Origin: an uncultured Candidatus Pelagibacter sp.
GTDB lineage: Bacteria; Pseudomonadota; Alphaproteobacteria; Pelagibacterales; Pelagibacteraceae
Assembly (NCBI GenBank): GCA_905612375.1
Contig: CAJQRS010000016.1
Location: forward strand, 1 to 34,824
Reading direction: 5' to 3'
DNA length: 34,824 nucleotides
Shown: piece by piece, positions 27,298-34,824 of the stretch
How the letters are laid out: every line of letters begins with the position of its first letter
Position numbering within the stretch: the first letter of the stretch is position 1
Notes under the pieces: generated by a model
Databases searched by the model: none
Seen by the model: the letters and a program-made list of their open reading frames with translations, nothing else
Told to the model about the DNA's origin: nothing
Made by a program: the position numbers and the translations under genes

Positions 27298-29175
27298 TTG
27301 TTAGCTAGTCAGATAGGTTATTATTCTTTAACTTTAGGTTTACTACTTTCAGTTTTACTTTGTGGTGTTTCAGTTAAAGATCTAAATAGTAGTAGCAAAC
27401 AGATTAACCAAAATGTGTTATCCCTGTCTTTTTTGCAGCTAGTTTTTGTAATTATAAGCTTTTTGAGTCTGATTTTATCTTTTATCAACTCAGACTTTAG
27501 TAACGAAACAGTTTTTAATAATTCTCACACAACGAAACCATTATTTTATAAAATTTCAGGAACCTGGGGAAATCATGAGGGAAGTTTATTGTTATGGTTA
27601 CTAGTATTAACTTTGTTTATTTTTATTTTTTTAATTAAATCAAGAGGCCAACCAAAAAAATATAGAATTTTAACTTTATTATTTCAACAAATAATAATTA
27701 TTGGATTTTTTTTATTTGTCTTGATGACATCAAATCCATTTAATTATTTATTTCCAATTCCAACTGAAGGCCTGGGTCTTAATCCGATTTTACAAGATCC
27801 GGCGTTAGCAATTCACCCCCCAATTTTGTATTTAGGTTATGTCGGTACATCAATAATATTTTCATCATCACTTGCGGCTATTACGCAAAATTATGTTTCA
27901 AAAGAATGGGGTCAACACATTAAAAAATGGATTCTAGTTTCATGGATTTTTTTAACTATAGGAATTATGCTTGGTTCAATTTGGGCATATTATGAGTTAG
28001 GATGGGGGGGCTTTTGGTTTTGGGACCCAGTTGAAAATGTTTCTTTAATGCCTTGGTTAACATTAACAGCTTTATTACACTGTATTATAGCATTGGAGAA
28101 AAGAGCCGCACTTACATCTTGGGCGGTTATATTGTCTATTACAACATTCACCCTAAGTATGTGTGGAACCTTTTTGGTTAGATCTGGAATATTAAATTCT
28201 GTACATACATTTGCAAACGATCCTGCAAGAGGAATTTTTATATTAATATTTTTATTTATTTTAATCATTTTATCTTTAGGAATATTTTTTATATTTCAAA
28301 AGGAAAATAACAAAAGTTTAAATAGTTTTTTCTGGCTTAGTAAAGAAACCTCTATCTTAATAAATAATTGGTTTATGATGTATTTTCTTTCTGTTATTTT
28401 AATTGGTACAGTGTATCCAATTTTTCTAGATGTAATATCTTCAGAAAAAATTTCAGTAGGACCTCCTTTTTATCAAAAATTAATAGTCCCCTTTTTAATA
28501 CCATTTCTGCTATTCATGTCACTTGGGCCAAGACTCAAATGGATTAGATCAAAAATTGAGAACAAAAACTCACTAATTATCACCTTTATAATTTCATTAA
28601 TGTTAGCATTTTTTATAATTAAAAATTTAACGACAGACTTACTTTTTTATACAATTTTAGTTTCAGCTGCCTTTTTTCTTTTTTTTACAACCTTGAAAGA
28701 ACTGTTTATCAAAAAATTCAATAATGTCTCTCAAACGGTAGCACATTTTGGTTTTAGTTTATTAATATTAAGTATTTTATTTAACAATCTTTTATCTACA
28801 GAAATAATAACAAATATAAAGATTGGTGAAAAATATAAATATAATAAAAGTGAAATTTTTTTTAAAAAGATAGAGGAAAGTAAAAAAAGTAATTTTAACT
28901 CCATAATAGCTTATTTTGAGATAAAAGATGAAAATGGAAAAACTATTAAATTACAGCCTGAGATTAGAATCTATAATCAGCCTGTAATTATTACAAGTGA
29001 AGCAGATATAAAAACAACATTATTAGAAGATAAGTTTTTAGTAATGAACTTTGTAAAAGGTAATGAATATTTTAATATTAGATATCAAGTGAAGCCATTT
29101 ATGATTTTGATTTGGATTTCAGTCTTATTATTAAGTCTTGGGGGATTAATGAGTTTATTTAAAAAAAAGATATGA
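27298..29175 (+). CDS. ccmF: Cytochrome c-type biogenesis protein CcmF
   Basis: KISGTWGNHEGSLLLWLL, ILQDPALAIHPPILYLGYVG, YYELGWGGFWFWDPVENVSLMPWL and FLVRSGILNSVHTFANDPARG. TTG start. Confidence 0.97.
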   Translation: MLASQIGYYSLTLGLLLSVLLCGVSVKDLNSSSKQINQNVLSLSFLQLVFVIISFLSLILSFINSDFSNETVFNNSHTTKPLFYKISGTWGNHEGSLLLWLLVLTLFIFIFLIKSRGQPKKYRILTLLFQQIIIIGFFLFVLMTSNPFNYLFPIPTEGLGLNPILQDPALAIHPPILYLGYVGTSIIFSSSLAAITQNYVSKEWGQHIKKWILVSWIFLTIGIMLGSIWAYYELGWGGFWFWDPVENVSLMPWLTLTALLHCIIALEKRAALTSWAVILSITTFTLSMCGTFLVRSGILNSVHTFANDPARGIFILIFLFILIILSLGIFFIFQKENNKSLNSFFWLSKETSILINNWFMMYFLSVILIGTVYPIFLDVISSEKISVGPPFYQKLIVPFLIPFLLFMSLGPRLKWIRSKIENKNSLIITFIISLMLAFFIIKNLTTDLLFYTILVSAAFFLFFTTLKELFIKKFNNVSQTVAHFGFSLLILSILFNNLLSTEIITNIKIGEKYKYNKSEIFFKKIEESKKSNFNSIIAYFEIKDENGKTIKLQPEIRIYNQPVIITSEADIKTTLLEDKFLVMNFVKGNEYFNIRYQVKPFMILIWISVLLLSLGGLMSLFKKKI

Positions 29176-29693
29176 AGAATAAGTTTATCTTACTCATTAT
29201 AATCATATTTTTAAGTTTTTGTTTTATAATTTTTTATAAAGGGTTGGATAACTCAACTATTTATTCACCTAATATTAGCAATAAAAAAATTATACCTACT
29301 TTTGAAGCAAAAGATTTTAACTCAATGGCTTACCTTAATTCAGAAAAAATTTTTGAAGAAGATATATACTACATTGTAAATATTTGGGCTTCTTGGTGTG
29401 TTCCATGCAGAACAGAGCATCCTCTATTAATGAGACTAAGTAAAAATCAATCTGTTAAATTAATAGGGCTAAATTATAGAGATAATTTAAATAACGCCAA
29501 AAATTTTATTGATGAATTTGGAAACCCTTACTCTCAAATTATAATTGATAATGATGGCACTTTAAGTTTTGAGTTTGGAGCTTACGGTGTGCCAGAAACT
29601 CTCATAATAGATAAAAATAAAAGAATTATAAAAAAATTTATAGGACCAATTAATAAAAAAATAGTAGAAGAAATAAAATTGATTATCAAATGA
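29172..29693 (+). CDS. ccmG: Thiol:disulfide interchange protein CcmG/DsbE-like
   Basis: YYIVNIWASWCVPCRTEHPLLMRLS, IGLNYRD and FGAYGVPETLIIDK. Confidence 0.95.
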   Translation: MKNKFILLIIIIFLSFCFIIFYKGLDNSTIYSPNISNKKIIPTFEAKDFNSMAYLNSEKIFEEDIYYIVNIWASWCVPCRTEHPLLMRLSKNQSVKLIGLNYRDNLNNAKNFIDEFGNPYSQIIIDNDGTLSFEFGAYGVPETLIIDKNKRIIKKFIGPINKKIVEEIKLIIK

Positions 29694-30058
29694 AAATTTT
29701 AAAAATATTAATAATTTTATTTTTAACGATAGGTTTTTCTCACTTAAAATCTTACGAAAAAAATAATGAATTAAAAAGTAAAATTTTAAAAAATATCCGT
29801 TGTCTAATTTGCCAAGGCCAATCTGTTTATGATTCAGAATCAGAATTTGCTACTACCATCAAGTTAATTGTCGAAAGAAAAATTAATAAAGGACTAAAAG
29901 AGCAGGACATATATAAATTTTTAAGAGAAAAATATGGTGATTGGATAATTTATGATCCAAAATTAAACAAAAACACTTATATTTTATGGTTATTACCTTT
30001 GTTGTTATTTTTACTAGGTGGTGTCATAATGAGAAAAAAATTAAAATTCAAAAATTAA
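29690..30058 (+). CDS. ccmH: Cytochrome c-type biogenesis protein CcmH (N-terminal CcmL-type)
   Basis: ILKNIRCLICQGQSVYDSESEFA (CxxC) and IYKFLREKYGDWIIYDPKLNKNTYILWLLPLLLFLLGG. Confidence 0.95.
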   Translation: MKILKILIILFLTIGFSHLKSYEKNNELKSKILKNIRCLICQGQSVYDSESEFATTIKLIVERKINKGLKEQDIYKFLREKYGDWIIYDPKLNKNTYILWLLPLLLFLLGGVIMRKKLKFKN

Positions 30059-30069
30059 ATATTCATTCA

Positions 30070-30588
30070 ATGAACTTAAAAAAGTACAATTTATTATTAT
30101 TATTATTTCTTCTTTTTTCTCCTGCAAATAGTGAGGAACAAAAAATTTTAAAAAGTGACACGGAGTACTCTTTTTATACAGGCACTTTTGATCTCATTGA
30201 TAAAGAAGGTGATGATAAAGCCACCATATATGGTTTTGAACACAACAACCCAATTTTATTACGAGAGACTTTTGTGGGAAAATTTTCTCCAATTAGTGGA
30301 GGTTTTATTACAAATAAAGATTCATTTTATTTATACACAGGTGTGCAGGCTAAATATGAGGTAGGACCTTTAAACATAGTACCAAGCTTTGCGCCAGGAT
30401 ATTATGACAATGGTAAAGGGAAAGATTTAGGAATGGCTCTAGAATTTAAAAGTGAAATAAAACTTAGCATTGATGTCTTAAAAAACTATACTTTAGGATA
30501 TTCTTATAGTCATATTTCAAATAATGACTGGGGAAAAAAAAACCCAGGTGTAAATAATCAAACTTTTTCACTTTCAAAAGTTTTTTAA
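30070..30588 (+). CDS. Acyloxyacyl hydrolase / PagL-like lipid A deacylase
   Basis: Signal peptide, beta-barrel-like sequence, and C-terminal SYSHISNNDWGKKNPGVNNQTFSLSKVF with a PagL-type HxSN motif. ATG 30070 is a better start than the track's 29986. Confidence 0.85.
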   Translation: MNLKKYNLLLLLFLLFSPANSEEQKILKSDTEYSFYTGTFDLIDKEGDDKATIYGFEHNNPILLRETFVGKFSPISGGFITNKDSFYLYTGVQAKYEVGPLNIVPSFAPGYYDNGKGKDLGMALEFKSEIKLSIDVLKNYTLGYSYSHISNNDWGKKNPGVNNQTFSLSKVF

Positions 30589-30645
30589 AAAACTGAGACA
30601 AATAGCTATATGTTTAATTATCTTGAAAAGGTTTAGTAAAGTCAG

Positions 30646-31797
30646 ATGAATTTAAAAGACTGCCACAATTTTAGTGATTTCAGAAAATTAGCTAAAAAAA
30701 AATTACCCTCTCCTATATTTCATTACATTGATGGTGCTGCTGATGATGAAACTACTTATGACAGAAATACAAGTTCATTTAATGATGTTGATCTAGTTCC
30801 CAATGTTTTAAGGGGTGTTGATAATGTTGATTTATCTACAACCATCTTTGGAAAAAAATTAGACTTACCTTTTTACCTAGCACCTACAGCATTACAAAGA
30901 TTATTTCATTATGATGGAGAAAGAGCAGTTGGAAAAGCAGCTCAAAAATTTAACACTATGTTTGGTGTTTCGGCTCTTGCAACTGTAAGTGTAGAAGAAA
31001 TAGCCTCTTTAGTTGACACACCTAAGATGTTTCAATTTTACTTTCATAAAGATAGAGGTTTAAATGATTCTTGTTTAGAAAGAGCAAAAGCAGCTAAATT
31101 TGATGTTATGGCTTTAACAGTAGACACAATAACTGGAGGAAACCGTGAAAGAGATTTAAGAACTGGTTTCACGTCACCTCCAAAGCTTACACCTTCAAGT
31201 CTTTTTAGTTTTGCAACAAAACCAATGTGGGGAATAAACTATTTAACAAAAGGTAAATTTGAATTACCTCATCTGCAAGATTATGTGAAAGAGGGTACGG
31301 ATACTAATACTTCAATAGGACAATACTTTTCTACCATGTTAGATCAATCCATGAACTGGAAAGATGCTGAAAAACTTTGTTCTCAATGGGGAGGTCACTT
31401 TGCTCTAAAAGGTATAATGAGTGTTGAGGATGCAAAACGTGCAGTAGATATTGGATGCACAGGAATAATGGTTTCAAATCATGGTGGAAGACAACTAGAC
31501 GGATCTAGAGCACCCTTTGATCAGCTTGCTGAAATCGTTGATGCCGTTGGTGATAAATTAGATGTAATTTGCGAAGGTGGATTTCAGAGAGGAACTCATA
31601 TGCTTAAAGCGTTATCATTAGGTGCAAAAGCATGTTCAGGAGGAAGACTTTATTTATACGCTCTAGCTGCTGGGGGACAAGCAGGTGTAGAGAGAGCTAT
31701 TGAAAAATATAAAGCTGAATTGGTTAGAGATATGAAATTAATGGGTTGTACAAAAATTAGCGACCTAAACAGAGATAATTTAAGATTTAGAAGATAG
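30646..31797 (+). CDS. FMN-dependent alpha-hydroxy-acid oxidizing protein (lactate dehydrogenase-like), copy 1
   Basis: LPSPIFHYIDGAADDE, PFYLAPTALQRLFHYDGE, ALTVDTITGGNRERDLRTGF, LKGIMSVEDA and VSNHGGRQLDGSRAPFDQL. Confidence 0.94.
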   Translation: MNLKDCHNFSDFRKLAKKKLPSPIFHYIDGAADDETTYDRNTSSFNDVDLVPNVLRGVDNVDLSTTIFGKKLDLPFYLAPTALQRLFHYDGERAVGKAAQKFNTMFGVSALATVSVEEIASLVDTPKMFQFYFHKDRGLNDSCLERAKAAKFDVMALTVDTITGGNRERDLRTGFTSPPKLTPSSLFSFATKPMWGINYLTKGKFELPHLQDYVKEGTDTNTSIGQYFSTMLDQSMNWKDAEKLCSQWGGHFALKGIMSVEDAKRAVDIGCTGIMVSNHGGRQLDGSRAPFDQLAEIVDAVGDKLDVICEGGFQRGTHMLKALSLGAKACSGGRLYLYALAAGGQAGVERAIEKYKAELVRDMKLMGCTKISDLNRDNLRFRR

Positions 31798-32948
31798 TGA
31801 ATTTAAAGGACTGTCATAACTTTAATGATTTTAGAAAATTAGCTAAAAAAAAATTACCTTCACCAATTTTTCATTACATAGATGGTGGTGCAGATGACGA
31901 GTTAACACTAAGAAGAAACACTGAATCCTTTAATGACTGTGATTTAATTCCAAATATACTTGCAAGTGTTGGGAAACCAGATTTATCAACAACTGTTTTT
32001 GGAAAAAAAATTGATATGCCAATTTTACTATCACCTACCGCAATGCAAAGACTTTATCATCATGACGGGGATAAAGCTTCTGCAAGAGCTGCAGAAAAAT
32101 TTGGAACTTTTTATAGCATGTCAACAATGGCAAATAATAGTATTGAGGAAATTGCTGATATTTCAAGTGGTCCAAAACTATTTCAACTTTATGTTCATAA
32201 AGATAATTCCATTACTGATGACTTGATAGATAGATGTAGAATATCCAAGTTTGATGGAATGTGTTTAACAGTAGATACATTAGTTGCGGGTAATAGAGAA
32301 AAAGATCATAGAACAGGCTTTACCACCCCTCCCAAACTTACACTTCAAAGTTTGATGAGTTTTGCTATGAGACCTGAATGGGTATTTAATTATTTTACTC
32401 ATAAAAAATTTGAATTATCTAATGTTAAAAATAAAACAGACAAAGGTACAAATATTTCAAAATCAGTGATTGAATACATAAATGAACAATATGATCCAGC
32501 CATGAGCTGGAAAGATGCAGAATATTGTGTAAAAAAATGGAACGGACCCTTTGCATTAAAAGGAGTGATGTCAGTTGAAGACGCAAAAAAAGCTATAGAT
32601 ATTGGATGCACTGCAATAATGGTTTCAAATCATGGAGGAAGGCAGTTAGATGGGTCAAGATCACCTTTTGATCAGGTTGCAGCCATTAGAGATGCTGTTG
32701 GAGATAGATTAGAAATAATTTTAGATGGGGGAGTAAGAAGAGGAACCCATGTTTTAAAAGCCTTAGCCGCTGGCGCAACAGCCTGTAGTTTTGGAAAGAT
32801 GTTTCTGTTTTCTTTAGCTGCAGGTGGTCAAAAAGGAGTTGAGCATTTATTACAAAATATGCACGATGAGATTAATAGAAATATGGTTTTAATGGGCTGT
32901 AAAAACTTAAAAGAATTAAATAATTCTAAATTAATTTATAGAAAGTAA
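31797..32948 (+). CDS. FMN-dependent alpha-hydroxy-acid oxidizing protein (lactate dehydrogenase-like), copy 2
   Basis: Near-identical N-terminus to copy 1 (MNLKDCHNF.DFRKLAKKKLPSPIFHYIDG.ADDE); LTVDTLVAGNREKDHRTGF; VSNHGGRQLDGSRSPFDQ; DGGVRRGTHVLKALAAGA. GTG start overlaps the copy 1 TAG. Confidence 0.94.
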   Translation: MNLKDCHNFNDFRKLAKKKLPSPIFHYIDGGADDELTLRRNTESFNDCDLIPNILASVGKPDLSTTVFGKKIDMPILLSPTAMQRLYHHDGDKASARAAEKFGTFYSMSTMANNSIEEIADISSGPKLFQLYVHKDNSITDDLIDRCRISKFDGMCLTVDTLVAGNREKDHRTGFTTPPKLTLQSLMSFAMRPEWVFNYFTHKKFELSNVKNKTDKGTNISKSVIEYINEQYDPAMSWKDAEYCVKKWNGPFALKGVMSVEDAKKAIDIGCTAIMVSNHGGRQLDGSRSPFDQVAAIRDAVGDRLEIILDGGVRRGTHVLKALAAGATACSFGKMFLFSLAAGGQKGVEHLLQNMHDEINRNMVLMGCKNLKELNNSKLIYRK

Positions 32949-33033
32949 ATTTAACCCTTATAATTTTTATTATTAAAAAATATATATATATATAATAAAT
33001 TTTTTATTAAAAAATAAACCATAAAGTTAGATT

Positions 33034-34197
33034 ATGAAATTAGCAAAAAGTTTAGATAGATTAGGAACAGAGTCAGCATTTAGTGTATTGGCTGAAGCAA
33101 AAAAATTAGAAGCTCAAGGTAATCCAATGATTCATTTAGGATTGGGTCAACCAGATTTTAAAACACCCAAACATGTGGTTGAGGCAGCAAAAAAAGCTTT
33201 AGATGATGGACATCATGGATATGTATTATCAAATGGAATTTTAGAGTGCAGACAATCAGTTTCTAGAAAGATAAAAAAGCTTTATAATCAAGATGTTGAT
33301 CCTGAAAGAATTTTAATAATGCCAGGCGGAAAACCAACAATGAGTTATGCAATTCAATGTTTTGGTGAGCAGGGTGCAGAGATAATTCACCCAACTCCTG
33401 CTTTTCCAATCTATGAATCCATGATTAATTATACTGGCTCAACGGCAGTACCATATGACCTAACAGAAGATAAGGATCTAAAATTTAACCCAGAAAAGAT
33501 TTTATCCTTGATTACAGATAAAACCAGATTGTTGATATTAATAAATCCAAATAACCCAACAGGAAGCTTTGTAGAAAAGGCAGATGTTGATGTATTAGCA
33601 GAAGGTCTTAAAAAACATCCACATGTAACAATCTTAAGTGATGAAATTTACAGTAGACAAATTTTTGACAATAAAGAAATGCCATCATTTTTTAATTATC
33701 CAGAATTGAGAGAAAGATTAATTGTTTTAGAAGGTTGGAGTAAAGCATACTCAATGACTGGATGGAGACTAGGGTGGAGTTTTTGGCCTAAAGAACTAGT
33801 TCCACATGTAAATAAACTTTTAATAAATAGTGTCTCCTGTGTAAACGCAGCAGCTCAATTTGCAGGTATTGCAGCTTTAGATGGTCCAGATGACTCAATT
33901 AATGAGATGATGAAAGAATTTACTATAAGAAGAAAGTTAATTCATAAAGGCTTAAATAGTTTACCAGGTGTAGAATGTAGTTTACCAGGTGGAGCTTTCT
34001 ACGCTTTCCCTAAAGTCATTGGCACTGGAATGAATGGTTCAGAATTTGCAAAAAAAGCCATGCATGAAGCTGGTGTTGCTATAGTTCCTGGAACTGCTTT
34101 TGGTAAAACATCTAATGATTATGTAAGATTTAGTTTTGCTGCTTCACAAGATAATATTTCTCAAGCGTTGGAGAATATTAAAAAGATGTTGGTTTAA
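33034..34197 (+). CDS. Pyridoxal phosphate-dependent aminotransferase, class I/II
   Basis: MIHLGLGQPDFKTPKHVVEAA, LINPNNPTGSF, SDEIYSRQIF and GWSKAYSMTGWRLGW with the PLP lysine. Confidence 0.95.
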   Translation: MKLAKSLDRLGTESAFSVLAEAKKLEAQGNPMIHLGLGQPDFKTPKHVVEAAKKALDDGHHGYVLSNGILECRQSVSRKIKKLYNQDVDPERILIMPGGKPTMSYAIQCFGEQGAEIIHPTPAFPIYESMINYTGSTAVPYDLTEDKDLKFNPEKILSLITDKTRLLILINPNNPTGSFVEKADVDVLAEGLKKHPHVTILSDEIYSRQIFDNKEMPSFFNYPELRERLIVLEGWSKAYSMTGWRLGWSFWPKELVPHVNKLLINSVSCVNAAAQFAGIAALDGPDDSINEMMKEFTIRRKLIHKGLNSLPGVECSLPGGAFYAFPKVIGTGMNGSEFAKKAMHEAGVAIVPGTAFGKTSNDYVRFSFAASQDNISQALENIKKMLV

Positions 34198-34205
34198 AAA
34201 TATTT

Positions 34206-34824
34206 TTAATTAAGGTCAAAAATTTTACCAGGATTCATTATGTTATTTGGATCAAGGCTTCTTTTAATCGATTTCATCAAAGGTAAATTATCCGGATGTT
34301 CTTTCAGTAAATAAGCTTTTTTCTGTAAACCAATACCATGTTCCCCTGTAATCGTGCCTTCTAGTTCTAAAGTTTTATCAATAAGTTTGTCACTAAAATC
34401 TCTAATTTTTTGATAAGAACCCTCAACTGCTGGGTCGTACATTATAATTGCATGAAAATTTCCATCACCAACATGACCAACCATTGGAGCCTTAAGACCA
34501 AATTTTTTAATTTCTGTTTCGGCAAAATTAATACATTCGACTAAATTAGAAACAGGCACACATACATCTGTTGAGTATATTTTTACATTTTTACCTTGTG
34601 CTTTTACTGACCAGTAAACATCATGTCTTGCTTGCCATAATTTATTTCTATCCTCCAGTGACTCAGCCCATTTAAAATCACTACCATTATTATTTTTTGA
34701 TAACTCTTCAACAATTTTAATTGCCTCTTTATTTGATTCTTCACTACCATGAAATTCAAAAAAGAGTGTTGGCTTTGCTTCCATATTGTCTAATTTTGAG
34801 TACTCAATACAAATTTCCATTTGG
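34206..34824 (-). CDS. FAD-linked oxidase C-terminal portion (D-lactate dehydrogenase/GlcD-like), truncated by the right window edge
   Basis: LWQARHDVYWSVK, VCVPVSNLVECI, GHVGDGNFHAIIMYDP, GTITGEHGIGLQKKAYL and KRSLDPNNIMNPGKIFDL. The ORF probably continues beyond 34824. Confidence 0.94.
   Translation of the reverse strand, partial: QMEICIEYSKLDNMEAKPTLFFEFHGSEESNKEAIKIVEELSKNNNGSDFKWAESLEDRNKLWQARHDVYWSVKAQGKNVKIYSTDVCVPVSNLVECINFAETEIKKFGLKAPMVGHVGDGNFHAIIMYDPAVEGSYQKIRDFSDKLIDKTLELEGTITGEHGIGLQKKAYLLKEHPDNLPLMKSIKRSLDPNNIMNPGKIFDLN

Noticed and set aside
27990-28268. Antisense ORF opposite ccmF
   Set aside because: Opposite the conserved WWD region; not credible as a gene.
30155-30364. 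Out-of-frame ORF inside the PagL-like gene
   Set aside because: Alternate frame of a better-supported CDS with signal peptide and catalytic motif.
31960-32611. ORFs 31960..32226 (+) and 32399..32611 (-) within lldD-like copy 2
   Set aside because: Alternate-frame and antisense shadows of a strongly supported enzyme.
32949-33033. AT-rich spacer with a (TA)n tract and imperfect ATTAAAAAAT/ATTTTTTATT symmetry upstream of the aminotransferase
   Set aside because: Low-complexity A/T composition makes such symmetry likely by chance; at most a promoter or weak terminator region.
1-34824. CRISPR arrays, transposons, integrases, prophage genes, tRNA/rRNA genes
   Set aside because: No regularly spaced repeats, recombinase ORFs or recognisable structural RNA seen by eye; a tRNAscan-SE and Infernal run would be needed to exclude small RNAs formally.

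Overview
The window is an AT-rich, gene-dense stretch of a streamlined alphaproteobacterial genome. Gene content and compactness suggest the SAR11/Pelagibacterales group (inference). Most of it is recognisable core metabolism: rpe (partial), an acetate-type Na+ symporter with its DUF4212 small subunit, acs, tsaD, hemC/hemD, an MscS channel, folD, argG, hspQ, a ccmCDEFGH cytochrome c maturation operon, two tandem FMN-dependent 2-hydroxyacid dehydrogenases, an aminotransferase and a partial FAD-linked oxidase. I saw no rRNA, tRNA, CRISPR array or transposase. The main points for follow-up are: (1) a photolyase-family protein at 19401..20546 with an apparently swapped domain order, FAD-binding domain first and an alpha/beta-like domain last; (2) a second photolyase/cryptochrome at 13410..14900 that appears to lack the Fe-S cluster cysteines of its family, followed by a DUF3291-like ORF and a 40-aa TTG-start DUF2256 zinc-ribbon gene absent from the supplied ORF track; (3) two FkbM methyltransferase paralogs bracketing that light-repair cluster; (4) tandem lldD-like paralogs with different substitutions at FMN-phosphate-binding positions; (5) a lysine-rich N-terminal extension on acetyl-CoA synthetase; (6) an intergenic inverted-repeat element between hspQ and ccmC with two mutually exclusive hairpins and two overlapping micro-ORFs.
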